A stretch of DNA of 64,000 nt from Xylogone sp. PMI_703 (taxonomy: Eukaryota > Ascomycota > Leotiomycetes). A program made the translations under genes and the position numbers. The DNA is taken from assembly GCA_021399445.1 (NCBI GenBank), contig JAJTUQ010000005.1, positions 4,960,001 through 5,024,000 on the forward strand, written 5' to 3'. The notes beneath the pieces were generated by a model. The model was given only the letters and a program-made list of their open reading frames with translations, was not told the DNA's origin and ran no database searches. Position 1 is the first letter of the stretch, and every line of letters begins with the position of its first letter. Positions 45,230-56,600 of this stretch are shown here, in pieces.

Positions 45230-47200
45230 TGTGAGATCCTACGCAGGATGTTTGTGTGCTGTGGAGGTGTCTAAAGAGGATATCCGAGAGCCATACTGAG
45301 ACTACAACAGTATGTAATACATTACAGTTTCGAATCCCACTCGTATTAAGTACCGTATACACTCGCATCTACCAGAGTTAGGCTAGCCTAACACGTATTA
45401 GATTTTGCTGATTATACCAGGATCATGAACTCCTTTTGTATGGGTGGCTGCTGACACAGGGCCTGTCCCACCGCTGATGGCATAACCCTGGCAAATGTGA
45501 GTGTATACGGTATGGGGCTATTCTTACTCAGGCGGTGTCCGTTTTGGCAGAAATCGTTACCGCATAATTTCCAACATTGAAAATGTGGGTCATAGGAGTA
45601 GTTAGCATACGGCATCCAGGGCTGAAGTTCAATTCACGCACACCTCCCCCTTGTCAGATTTTAATACGAGATTATTGATACTAAAAATTCTTGTCGGTGT
45701 GTTGCTTATATTTGATATTAAAAATACAGTAACATCGAAAATATCACCTTGGCCAGTGGAAATGCCTTACACTTATGCAATGCAGTACTATCCCCCCCAT
45801 AATACTTGTCACCCAATCCACGGGCCCCTGGTCTAACACTCTCATTTGCTCAGACCCCGGTATACGAGGTTAGAAAAATCATCAGAATTACCCAATTCGG
45901 ATTATAGGGTCCTTGCGTGCCTTGTCGAAATCTTACGCGGAGCCCGTGCTGAAGTTGCAATATTCTCCAGTTTTCCCCTTGTGGGTGACAAGTATTATGG
46001 GGGGGGATAGTACTGGAAAGTGAGCTAAATTCTACTTAGTACTGTAATTAAAAGTCTTATACTGCACAGCAAGTAGATCTGCATAGTTAAGCTTACTAAT
46101 GATGTCAAAAGAGCTTCTATCAATAACGTATGGTTTGTATTTTGCATATGTGAGCTATTTCCACCGGCCAGAGGGATATTTCTCTAGAGTCAGATTAATA
46201 GGATCAATACGAGATTACCAATAAGATCTCGTCAAGATATCAATCCCTAACATCAGAAGCATACCACCATGTCGGATGATTGCGAGATTGATGGTGGATG
46301 AATCGCCGGCCAGTTCAACCAACTACGCCAAACTGTCTTTGGTTCTTGAAACATTCGGCGTGAAGTAAGCTGACATTCCCTCATTCTAACCAGATCGACG
46401 GAACTATTCTTACGGTAGTTCAGCTTTGGCTTTGGAATCACCCTGAGTTACGTTACCTACTGTATGTGCACTTAGGCCGGCAATTTCCCGCCGGAGTTTC
46501 GGACATAGATGCAGGATTAGCCGATATAATGGTGAAAAGTCCGGACCTACAGAGTAGTGTTGCATCGTAAGCCGAGCTTTTTGGGATTACACGTTGCCAA
46601 TTATTACTGTACAGTAATGCCCTAGTTTATAAGCAGTAATTAGTATTACAGTGTTACACCTAGCAAGAACCAGGACTAGAATTATTTGCAAGGATTGGAA
46701 GGTTCTATGGGAGATCTCTGAAGAACACTAGCATTGTCCAGGTCTTATTTTCTTACCTCCTTGGGCTATAGTTCTATTCAGACAGCGGTAAGTGAAAAAT
46801 CAGACGCCCAGATACTACTATATCTCCAAATTACCGCCCAGCAGTGTACCGTAGTTATTTACGGCAATGGTGGTCGAACTAAGGAGTGGGCTACCCCCAT
46901 AAAAGTATTACTCAAATAAGGAAATAAAGTCTTCACGGTCCTTGTCGTCTCACCGAATACCTACAATAGCATCCACTTTAACCCTCGTTGCTTCGCTGCT
47001 GGAGGATGAATTTAGGGGCATAGTACGGAATACTGATGTACTGTAACATAAATATACTGGGTGACTGGATATACTTTAATATACTCACTATTACGAGGCT
47101 ATTAATGGAATACTGGCCATTTTGGCATATTTTTCGTTACCTAATGTGTAAATTCTCCAGTGCAGCTCCTTATCGAATTTTGTAACCCATTATCGAAATT
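45230..47200. other. Divergent intergenic region with MITE, P450/MFS promoters
   Basis: About 2 kb between the divergent P450 and MFS genes. It contains the MITE at 45783-46015 and a perfect 16-bp palindrome ATTACTGTACAGTAAT at 46603-46618. No gene seen; promoters of both neighbours lie at its edges. Confidence 0.5.
45783..46015. mobile_element. MITE with 33-bp C-rich terminal inverted repeats
   Basis: The left end begins CAGTACTATCCCCCCC and continues ATAATACTTGTCACCC. The right end is its reverse complement, with one extra G in the homopolymer. The arms are otherwise essentially identical over about 33 bp. The 165-bp interior is non-coding. If the true ends are CTATCC..GGATAG, both are bordered by TA, as expected of Tc1/mariner-type insertion. 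The near-identity of the arms suggests a recent element. Confidence 0.75.
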
Positions 47201-49289
47201 ATGTCGCGGTTTGAAGTGCCTCAATCTCAACGACCCGTATCTCGTAGGAATTCTGATATTTCCGGAGTGGATACGATATTATTGGAGACACGCCTTCCTG
47301 AAAGCACGTATGCTGCAAGTTCACGTGCGCTTTTATCTGAAACAACTCTTGTTGATGGCTTCGAGACATCAAAAGATCTTTCGTCTCTATCTCTAGGCCC
47401 AGAGGAAAGTAAGAGAGTAGTTCCACAAACGGCTGAGTATCTTTCGGGATGGAGATTATTTATGGGTATATCGGGGTTTGTATAGCTCGTTCACGTTGGG
47501 AAGAGGTGTCCATTGCTTATCATCTCTAGGCTATCTATTGGCTTCTTCCTATCCATGCTAGATGCAACGATCATTGCGACAGCATTAGTGACTATTTCAA
47601 ACAAGCTTCATGATGTTGGCAGGGGCTCCTGGATAGTGCTTTCTTATCTTTCCACATACACTGGTAAGGAATCAACGGGATTCTATTAACTTCGCTGACG
47701 ATGTAGGCTTCATGCTGGTATTTGCCCACTTTAGCAATGCATTTGGAATAAAACTAGTCTTGATATTTGCATGTCTCCTCTTCGTTGTAACCTCCATAGT
47801 TGCCGCAACGGCAGCTTCAATGACAGTTCTGTAAGTACTTACTTGCTACGACTGAATACTTGGGTACTAACTGCGTCGCAGTATTGCGGCAAGATTTTTT
47901 CAAGGAATTGGAGGCGCGGGGCTGTTTTCCCTTGTAATGGTCTGGGTCCCCAGACTTGTCTCTCCTGAAGAATATACGCTATATATAGGGATCCTCTCGA
48001 CTATTGGATCACTTGCAAGCGTTCTAGGTCCACTGCTTGGTGGTGTCATAGTCGGGCATACTACATGGAAATGGATCTTTTGGATCAAGTAAATCTTCTA
48101 AGGGACAAGAAATATCATGGGCTAATGAAAACTGGCAGTATACCGGCTGGCTGTATTGCAATGCTTTTCATATATTTTGCAATACCGAGAGGAAATCCTG
48201 CAAGTGGCAAACTACCCCAAATTGATTGGCTTGCCTGCGAGTTGTTGTCGGTTGGATCTGTTTGTCTAGTGCTCGCATTGTCCAGTGTTGGTATGAGCTA
48301 TACTCTCCAGTGGCGAGCAATACTCGGTCTCTCTATTGTTGCCGGTGTTCATATCGCTGGATTTGCAGTTTGGCAGGCTTGGCTAGCGAAGACTAAATGG
48401 AAATCTATCAACTCACTGCTTCCGTTACCTCTCTTACGACGACGCTCCATTGTAGCTCTCCTGTGGTAAATGTCCCAGGCATAGAAGTCCCTCAAACAAG
48501 CTAACATATATTATTCAGTTCGAATTTCCTAACTGGATTTTCTTTATTGGCTGTTTCTGTATATCTTCCACAGCGCTTCCAGATTGTTAATGAATTATCC
48601 CCAACCTCTGCTGGAGTGCGAATGCTCCCTTTTCTTCTGACATGCCCTGTAGCGACTATAGTTTTTGGAGCAGGCATGACGAAATGGAATCTAGCACCTC
48701 TCTATGCTCTAATTTTAGGACAGATATTACTGTTTTCCGGTGTAGTACCACTAGGATTTCTCTCAACTAACGGTCATTTCGTTACCCTATACATCTGCCA
48801 AATCGTTATAGGCTTTGGAGTCGGTGCATCTACGATCGCATCTATGTTGCTACTAAAACTCATGATTCCATTGGAATCATTTGGTAAGAGGCCCTTCCAA
48901 ACAACTAGTAAATTTCATTGACCATCACAGATGTTATTATGGGGTTCACAACCCAACTTCGGATAACTGGAGGAGCGCTTGGTGTAGCAATATGTTCAGC
49001 CGTATTAAGATCTGAGATCGTGAGAACATTAACACCAATCCTCACAGCTACTGAGCTTTTTGAGGTCTTTCATTCCACATCGTCACTTTCTATAACCGAC
49101 CCTGGGGCAGCTGCCCATGTGCGAGAGACTTGGGCCCGGGCTTTCAATCTGGAGATGAAGATCATGGCAGGATTTGGCCTCTTAAGCCTGTTGATGTCCC
49201 TCTTGATATGGGAAAAGAGAGCGCGACACTCCGAAGAAGATATAGAGTACCAGAAAGTGACCCAGAACAGCTTAGATTCTAGTACATAA
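47201..49289 (+). CDS. MFS multidrug/metabolite exporter, DHA-type
   Basis: Seven exons (47201-47475, 47530-47663, 47707-47830, 47882-48088, 48139-48465, 48519-48883, 48931-49289) give 596 aa. A hydrophilic N-tail of about 85 aa precedes the first helix. Visible motifs are LSIGFFLSMLDATIIATAL in helix 1 (the LD.TI.. signature of drug:H+ antiporters), IAARFFQGIGGAGLFSLV (helix 4), GPLLGGVIVGHTTWKWIFWI joined to NIPAG (motif C/loop 5-6) and YLPQRFQIVNELSPTSAG (loop 7-8). The pattern is of the 14-helix DHA group used for toxin and drug efflux in fungi. Its 3' end is 50 bp from the convergent FSH1 hydrolase. Located between the P450 and PKS, it is the likely product exporter (inference). Confidence 0.87.
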
Positions 49290-49338
49290 TAGTAATACAA
49301 GCCATTTATTAATGAAGCAGAAGATGCAAGCAGTACAT

Positions 49339-50205
49339 TTAACACATAAACTCCGCTCTAGTGATGGTATCTTTAATATTCCGAGTCACTTCTTTGACAA
49401 GCTCCACAGGATGATTGGGTATATGATGTCCGCCGTCATGTATCATTTTTATCGCCATTTGAGGATTACAGCATTGATATAGTGTTTTCCCGTACTCAAA
49501 ATACGTGTCTTTTCTTCCCATTATATGAAACGTGGGAATGTTAATGAGGTATGATCCCGTTGATAAGATGCTGTCCGCTGTGACACGCTTTGGTGTAGAG
49601 TTTGAGTAATCTTTTGTCCTTGTAATATCGTTGAGAGAGTCGTAATCAAATGGAGCAAGTCCACAAGCAAAAATAGCAAATCGGAAAAGACCTTCTGCTT
49701 TGAATGGATTTTCTCGCGCATACCGCACAATCAGCGCTGCGGCCAACGCTGCTGCCTCGGAGAACGCCAGAACGCCATCAAACTCTCCTTTTCGCTCCAT
49801 GAGCATCTCCAAGAGCTCATCTTGTGCTTCAATGATTGACTCCGCATCTCGTGGGTCGTAATAGGCAAAGAAATCAGAGATATCCGGAAACAAACTTGCG
49901 ATCTCTGCTCCATTCCAGCATGAGTAAGCCTATTATTATATTCGGAGTGTCTCAATATGCTTACCCTCTGCGGGGCGACAACGAAGTCCTCCTTCGATAA
50001 ATTCGAAAGAAACTCCGTCTTTTTCAAGGTCATAGCGGAGAGCGGCTAGTTTATTAGATTATATCTTCAACATTGTACCTAACAACTTACCAGTTTGCAT
50101 ACGAAAAATCTATAAGTCCTATTAGTGGACGCTTCAACCAAGTTAGAGAATCATTTTACCTACCGAGACATTGGTCCCCGATCCATGCAAACATAGTATC
50201 CTCAT
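49339..50205 (-). CDS. FSH1-type serine hydrolase (LovG-like)
   Basis: Four exons (50164-50205, 50091-50109, 49965-50045, 49339-49904) give 235 aa; exon 2 is only 19 nt. The protein begins MRILCLHGSGTNVSIFRMQT (oxyanion motif HGSGTN) and continues EGGLRCRPAE joined to EIASLFPD and FAYYDP. The nucleophile elbow is VLAFSEAAALAAA, where most family members read GFSQGA; the Ser is kept. The acid candidate is Asp in MGRKDTYFEYG and the His lies in HDGGHHIP. FSH1-domain hydrolases next to HR-PKS genes often act as the missing thioesterase, releasing the chain from the ACP (LovG in the lovastatin pathway). The PKS here has no TE, so that role is likely. Confidence 0.85.
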
Positions 50206-53200
50206 TTTGCATATACTTTTAGAATATTTTACTTGGATAATACATAGTACCGAGCAAGAATCTGTTGTACAATACTTTAAAATACGAAGTTCTGTACTTT
50301 CCCCATATGGTGTAGCAATATTACGGTAACAAAGCTAATGTTCTAGTTAATCGGTAATTAATGGGGGATAATAGCGGTGAAAGAATGTTAACTTACTAGG
50401 GATTTGACTAATGATACTACGGTAGATCTATTCCGGCAGTTAAGGGAAATGATGTAGTTAGGCAATATTTAGTTCTTTGCTAATCAATCTGTGAAACAGC
50501 AGATCGCATGCTGCACCGGAGTGATAACCCCGGACCCTACGATGGTAAGCTTATCTGCTTGAGATGGCTTATTAAGTCAACTAGATTAAATCCTCCATCC
50601 GTTCTAAGTAAGAAATCTACCACAGGTAGCATTTCAGTCGCACCGAAAGACCGGGCATCGTCAGATAAAGTAGATGCCAGGAAGCTTCGATCCGACAGTA
50701 CCACAACCAGTCTAGTGGCTTGCCGCAGTTAAGTAATAAGCCTCGAAGTACAACATAGTATTCCCGTCCGTCGTATATTCTCACGTTAACCTTGTATGTG
50801 GATAATTCCTACCATAAATACCTGGCGGGTGTGATCGTTGGGTGTCGATAATTTTCGGCGAATACGGCGAGCACATCTTGAACACTGGCCGAATGATGCT
50901 ATGGACATACCGGTAGTAGATCTACATCGCGCCAACTCTACAATACCGCACCCCATAAAGTGGAGACTCTGGATTCCTCATACTTTACCTAGTGTACAGT
51001 AATATTGCCCATGACCCATGCTAGTTAACCATCGTTACATAAAGTCTTGTCAATCAAACATACACATGTCAAAAATACATCACCAATCTCTGGCGGTGTC
51101 TTCAGTCTGGTGTGATGTAGTTGATACCGTGGATTAGGGGAGCCCCGAAAAGGAACCCTACTTCCAGCACAAGTGATTACACTACGATTGTCACCCGAGA
51201 GATATTCATCCTTCCGCCTTGGGCTTTTCCTCAAGCAACGCGTGTCCTGTATCGTAGCATAGAATACAATAACCTCCGGGGCGATAACTGAATACCAAAA
51301 ATGGCAATTGCAGCTTCTGTGAACTAGCCCCTATCGGACATAAACGCAGGGATCCGGCGTAATGATTTGGTAGTTTCCGAGTCCACGGCCTCTACTACTG
51401 TGGCTATGTTTGGATTATAGTCAGCCATCTCATGAGTCAGTGTTGCCACCGCAGGCAATGATATGAGATCAAAATCTGGATTTTCATGCATAAGGGCATT
51501 GCGAAGCTGTTGTACTAAAGTAAATGCCGTAATATGCCGGAACAAGAGAGGCGTAACGCCGCAACGGAACGCTTACCGTCCTAAGCCATCCTTTAATTTC
51601 TCTCTCGCGATGTTACTACAACGTTGTGAATATTGAACTTGCATCTTCCTTCGACGCATGATAAGCTTGGTACCTATTAGAATATCACGATATAACGATA
51701 TCACGAACTATCTGAATTGTGCTGATAATTTAATTGATTGGTAACAGTCAAAGTGGGCGTGAAGCACCTTGGTGTGGATCAAGCTTACATACAGCACGGG
51801 CTATGTGTATTATCGTAAGCCCCACGCGATTAGTCCATACTATTGGAGATCAAGCACCCAGGATGAGTCATGTCATATTAATCATTACTCTCTGCGTGAA
51901 CCGTACCATATGCATCAGGCGGAGACGAACACGTAGTTTGTGGTATTATTGTATAGGGTCTACTCCGTAGAGTGCAGGTTTTCTAACTGCTGGGTACATG
52001 AGCACTTTCATTTAACCCAACGTGCTCTAGCCAGGCAATAGCTATTATTTGATACTCTTTTAAGTACCAGCGAACCTTTAGTTAATCAATATGCGGGCAT
52101 GTATGGCGGGTCTCCTAACACTGTGCTCTAGGACTCCAGATTTGAGTTTGCTGCAGTCATTACATACGACAAGATCGTATTATGATGGCATCTGATAAAA
52201 TTAAATAATCATCAGTCATTGGCCGTAGTTCAATCTCAGAATGCTTACTGTACATTTTCCACAGCCCCAACCCTGTCAAGCTGTCAATCTCGAAGGCCAC
52301 GTGTATTATCTATGGAGCAGACAGCAAAACTAAGGGAAAAGAGTAATAAAATAAATGATCAAGTGCAGATCATGAATAAGTGGGTAGAAAGGAAGCGTAT
52401 CGGTACCTGTAGATGGAAGTAAGCGCGGATATAGGGGGTGTAATAAGGATACTCGCTCCTGGGCCTTGAGAAGTCTGCCGGTTCTACAGGGGTGCAGTAT
52501 TTGCATAGCACTAGCAGGGACTGGACCTTTACTTAACGCATATTCTCATAAGGTCAGATAACAAGCTAAGCCTCCTGTATCACGCTCCATGGTATATTTA
52601 CCAAGTGATTATCATTCATAGTGTTGGCAATACGCACTGTCCAGTGCTTGGCAATCCTGCCGAACCTCAGTAGGTGTCTATGTCTAGGGCCACGAACCAA
52701 TCAAAACTGGCAGAATATCTTATTAACGTCAAATTTGCAGGATGTTTTCTAAGTAGACCCATTGCACTGTAATACTGTAATTACCGTATTGCGCAAACTA
52801 GGGCCTCCTATGGCAAGGGTGCGCAGACCGGGGGTCCTTTACTCCGCTTGCTATCTGCACACCCCGTCCCCTGCCCCACCACCCCCCACCCCAAGCCTCG
52901 TGGCTGGACCTCCGGGAGAGGCTTGGCTGCACTTCGTAAACTCCGTACCAGCAGACCATCATGCGAAAACCACCCACCTTCTTCAAGTTCAACATCTTAC
53001 GATCATAAGGTTGTATAACTAGTAAATATATAATTATGATTAGTGGGCTTTGCATTAACAGGTTTCCAGTCTATAAACGCAGTATTATTGCAAAGTAATC
53101 ATACACCAGAAGTTTCTCTTTGCGTATGTCCTTTCCGCATGATTTGCATGACTACCAGCACATATTCCGGGCATGTTAAAATTTCCTAATAATATTACTG

Positions 53201-53645
53201 TATTACTGTGCGTACTACCGTTAAACTAGTTTAAAAAGTGTACGGTTGTATATTACCATACTCTTCTCTCAAGCTCTATAAACTATTTATAACTTAATCA
53301 TGCAGTAGCATTCGGAGCTAGTTTAGATTAATCCGAGAAAAAGAAAGAGCTTAGAACGCCGAGAATGCTACATTTATCACGATTAAATTGATAGTACTAA
53401 AACACAAATGGAATCACCTTTACTGTATATAGCTGACTGCAGTTCTTTGGGTAGTATTTACGGTAATTCATTTGGTAGCCCCGGGAAAAGGTCGTAATCA
53501 AACGTGATCAATGTCGATCAAGTTCTACAAAATTAACAATCCGAGGCATATCTCTTATCGCTGAATGAAACATATTTTTTTCTTCAATCCTCGTTTCTAT
53601 TAGAGTTCTGTTTCACAGAGGAGCGTCATTCCTTTACTTTCTACA
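50206..53645. other. Intergenic, 3.4 kb, repeat-rich, no gene supported
   Basis: The largest gap in the window. It contains a second copy of a dispersed repeat (about 52576-52795) and scattered AATATTACTGTA motifs (about 51000 and 53195). A minus frame at 51324-51545 looks weakly like a helical domain fragment (QQLRNALMHENPDFDLIS) but has no recognised family. The final 150-200 bp is pyrimidine-rich and should be the PKS promoter. Confidence 0.45.
52576..52795. repeat. Dispersed repeat, copy 2
   Basis: Matches 23647-23790. It has CCATGGTATATTTAC at 52587-52601 and a CCAGTGCTTGGC block near 52640. A TAATACTGTAATTACCGTATT block lies at about 52770-52790. The copies are diverged and the interior of this one is longer. 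Confidence 0.45.
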
Positions 53646-56600
53646 ATGGGTTCTATTCAGGATGTGGATCCCGTGGTCGTGGTTGGGCTTTCTGTTCGAT
53701 TTCCCCAGGACGCTTCAAGCCCCACGAAGCTATGGGAATTTCTATGTAATGGGCGATCAGCTCTCACACATTTTCCAAAAGATAGATTCAACGTAGAGTC
53801 GTTCTATCACCCAAACCCAGACCATGGAGGCACCGTGAGTTCATTTACAATAACAATAGCAGTGTCTAGACGCTCACAGTCGTGCAGCTTAATTTTAAAG
53901 GCGGCCATTTTCTGCAGCAAGACATCTCTTCCTTTGACGCACCATTTTTCTCAATATCTCCAGATGAGGCAAAGAGTATGGACCCCCAGCAGCGCATGCT
54001 GTTGGAGGTTGTTTATGAAGGGTTTGAAAATGCCGGAATTCCTATGAGCAAATTTGTTTCTTCACGAACAGCTTGCTTTGTTGGTGCTTTCACTCGCGAT
54101 TATGAGACTCTCCTGGGTCGAGATGAAGAGAAACTATCAGTATACCAAGCCACTGGAAATGGCATGGCAATGCTAGCAAATCGAATAAGCTGGTTTTACG
54201 ATCTTAAAGGTCCAAGTATCAGTCTTGATACCGCATGCTCAAGTAGTCTGACAGCTTTTCACTTGGCGTGCCAGAGCTTGCAACATAATGAAGCGGATGC
54301 GGTAAGAATTTCAGCATTCTAGAAATTCCGAATGCTAACGCTTCTAAAGGCAGTCGTAGCAGGCGCAAACCTCTTCTTCAATCCAGACCTCATGCTGCCT
54401 TCGACGGCTATGCACTTTCTTTCTCCTGATAGCAAATGCTACTCATTCGATCACCGCGCCAATGGATACTCCCGGGGAGAAGGCCTTGCATCTGTCATAA
54501 TTAAACGACTTTCGACTGCCATCCGTGATGGTGATACAATCCGTGCCGTGGTACGAGGAACAGGCATTAACCAGGATGGCCGGACACCTGGCATCACACT
54601 TCCAAGTCAAGAGGCGCAGGAAACACTGATCCGTGAAACATATGCGAAAGCAGGGCTGGACCTGGCTCAGACAAGATTCTTTGAGGCACATGGTACGGGC
54701 ACAGCTGCTGGAGATCCAATAGAGGCCGGTGCTATTGCAGCGACATTTCGTGACGCTCGCATAAAGGATGATGGAGAGCCACTGATTGTTGGCGCAATCA
54801 AGACAAATCTAGGGCATTTGGAAGGCACGAGTGGTTTGGCTGGGTTGATCAAAACCATCTACGCATTGGAGAATGGAATCATTCCCCCTAATATTTGGAT
54901 GGAGAAAGTCAACCCCAAAATTCCTGCAGAGCAGTGGAAACTCAAGGTATGAATGTCCCATTTGCAAGGCTTCAAAGTTACTCACATTATCCAAGTTCCC
55001 TACATCTAATACACCTTGGCCACGGAAAGGATTACGGCGAGCTTCAATAAACTCATTCGGATATGGAGGCGCTAATTGCCACGTCATTCTGGACGATGCA
55101 TACCATTTTATTGAGGAAAACCGACTTGTGTGTCGACATAACACCGTTACAGAGCCGAGTGATATTGGCATTCCGGTGAATGACACTCACACAAATGGAA
55201 CACATCCAAATGACAACCTCAGTGCCAGTTACAAGACGAATGGTGTTGTCGCTCATCCGAAAACTTTGTTTGTGTGGTCCGCCTCCGATCAGAAAGGATT
55301 GGAACGGGGGGCACAGAAGTATACCGAATTCCTGAAGAATGCATCCCACAAGCTGTCTGAAAATGAAGTTCTTGACAGACTTGCTTATACTTTATCAACA
55401 AAGCGAACATTTCTGCCTTGGAAGACTTTTTCCGTCGCAGGCTCGATAGATGAACTCGTTAAGAGTTTAGACAGCGCTTTACCAAAGCCAATCCGGTCAA
55501 GTCAAGCTCCAAGAATAGGATACATCTTCACGGGCCAAGGAGCCGAGTGGCAGGGGATGGGGAAAGAGCTTTATATGCGATATCCCGTCTATGCAGACAG
55601 TCTGCACACAGCAGACAAATACATCCAACAATCTCTGGGCTCCTCATGGTCACTCCTGGATTCGTTCCTTGGCAGTGGAGATGCAGCAGACATCCACAAT
55701 CCAGCCGTTAGTCAACCGCTTTGCACAGCTTTGCAGGTTGCCCTGGTGGAGTTATTGCACAGCTGGGGAATCTCTCCTTCTAGAGTGGCAGGCCACTCCT
55801 CTGGAGAAATCGCTGCAGCATTCTCCGCGGGCGCAATCACTAGAGAGTGTGCCTGGGGAATAGCATACTATCGAGGCACAGTCGCAGGGCAGTCTGTATC
55901 TTCGGGAAAATCTTCAGTTAAAGGTACTATGATGGCAGTTGGCTCATCTGACCAACAAGCTCAACAATACATCGCCAGAATCAAAGACGCAAATGGAACG
56001 CTGGTAGTCGCTTGTGTCAATAGCCCAAACAATGTCACAGTTTCAGGCGATGAAGATATGATTGACAAGTTGAAAGTCATACTTGATGATGACGGAATCT
56101 TCTCACGAAAATTACAAGTGAAAGCTGCCTACCATTCATCATACATGGTCCAGTTTGCAGAGGAATATAAAGGACGCATGAGCAACCTTAACTTCGACTC
56201 TCCGAAGGTGACTGAGAAGGTCGAGATGTTCTCATCTGTGACAGGAAAGCTTATTGATAAAGAATCCTTGGCAAAACCAGACTACTGGATCTCAAATCTA
56301 GTTTCCCAGGTACTTTTCTCACAATCGGTTCAGAGTATGTGCACAGAGACCACGACAAGAAGGGCCATGAAAATGGGTGATCGCGACGGCTTATTGGACG
56401 TTCTTGTTGAGATTGGGCCTCACTCAGCATTGCAAGGACCAACAAGACAGATCCTTGTCTCCGATAATAAATCCAAAGACATCCGCTATCTCTCAATGCT
56501 TTCTCGGGACCGCCCAGCTGTGGAGACAGCATTGCAATTAGCCGGAGACCTATACTGCCATGGTGCCAAGCCTGATTTCAGGGTGATTAACTCATACAAG

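Noticed and set aside
52855..52900. C-rich string at 52855-52900 as a CpG-like promoter or microsatellite
   Set aside because: Only a short CCCC/ACCCC run inside repeat debris, with no periodic unit and no gene start nearby.
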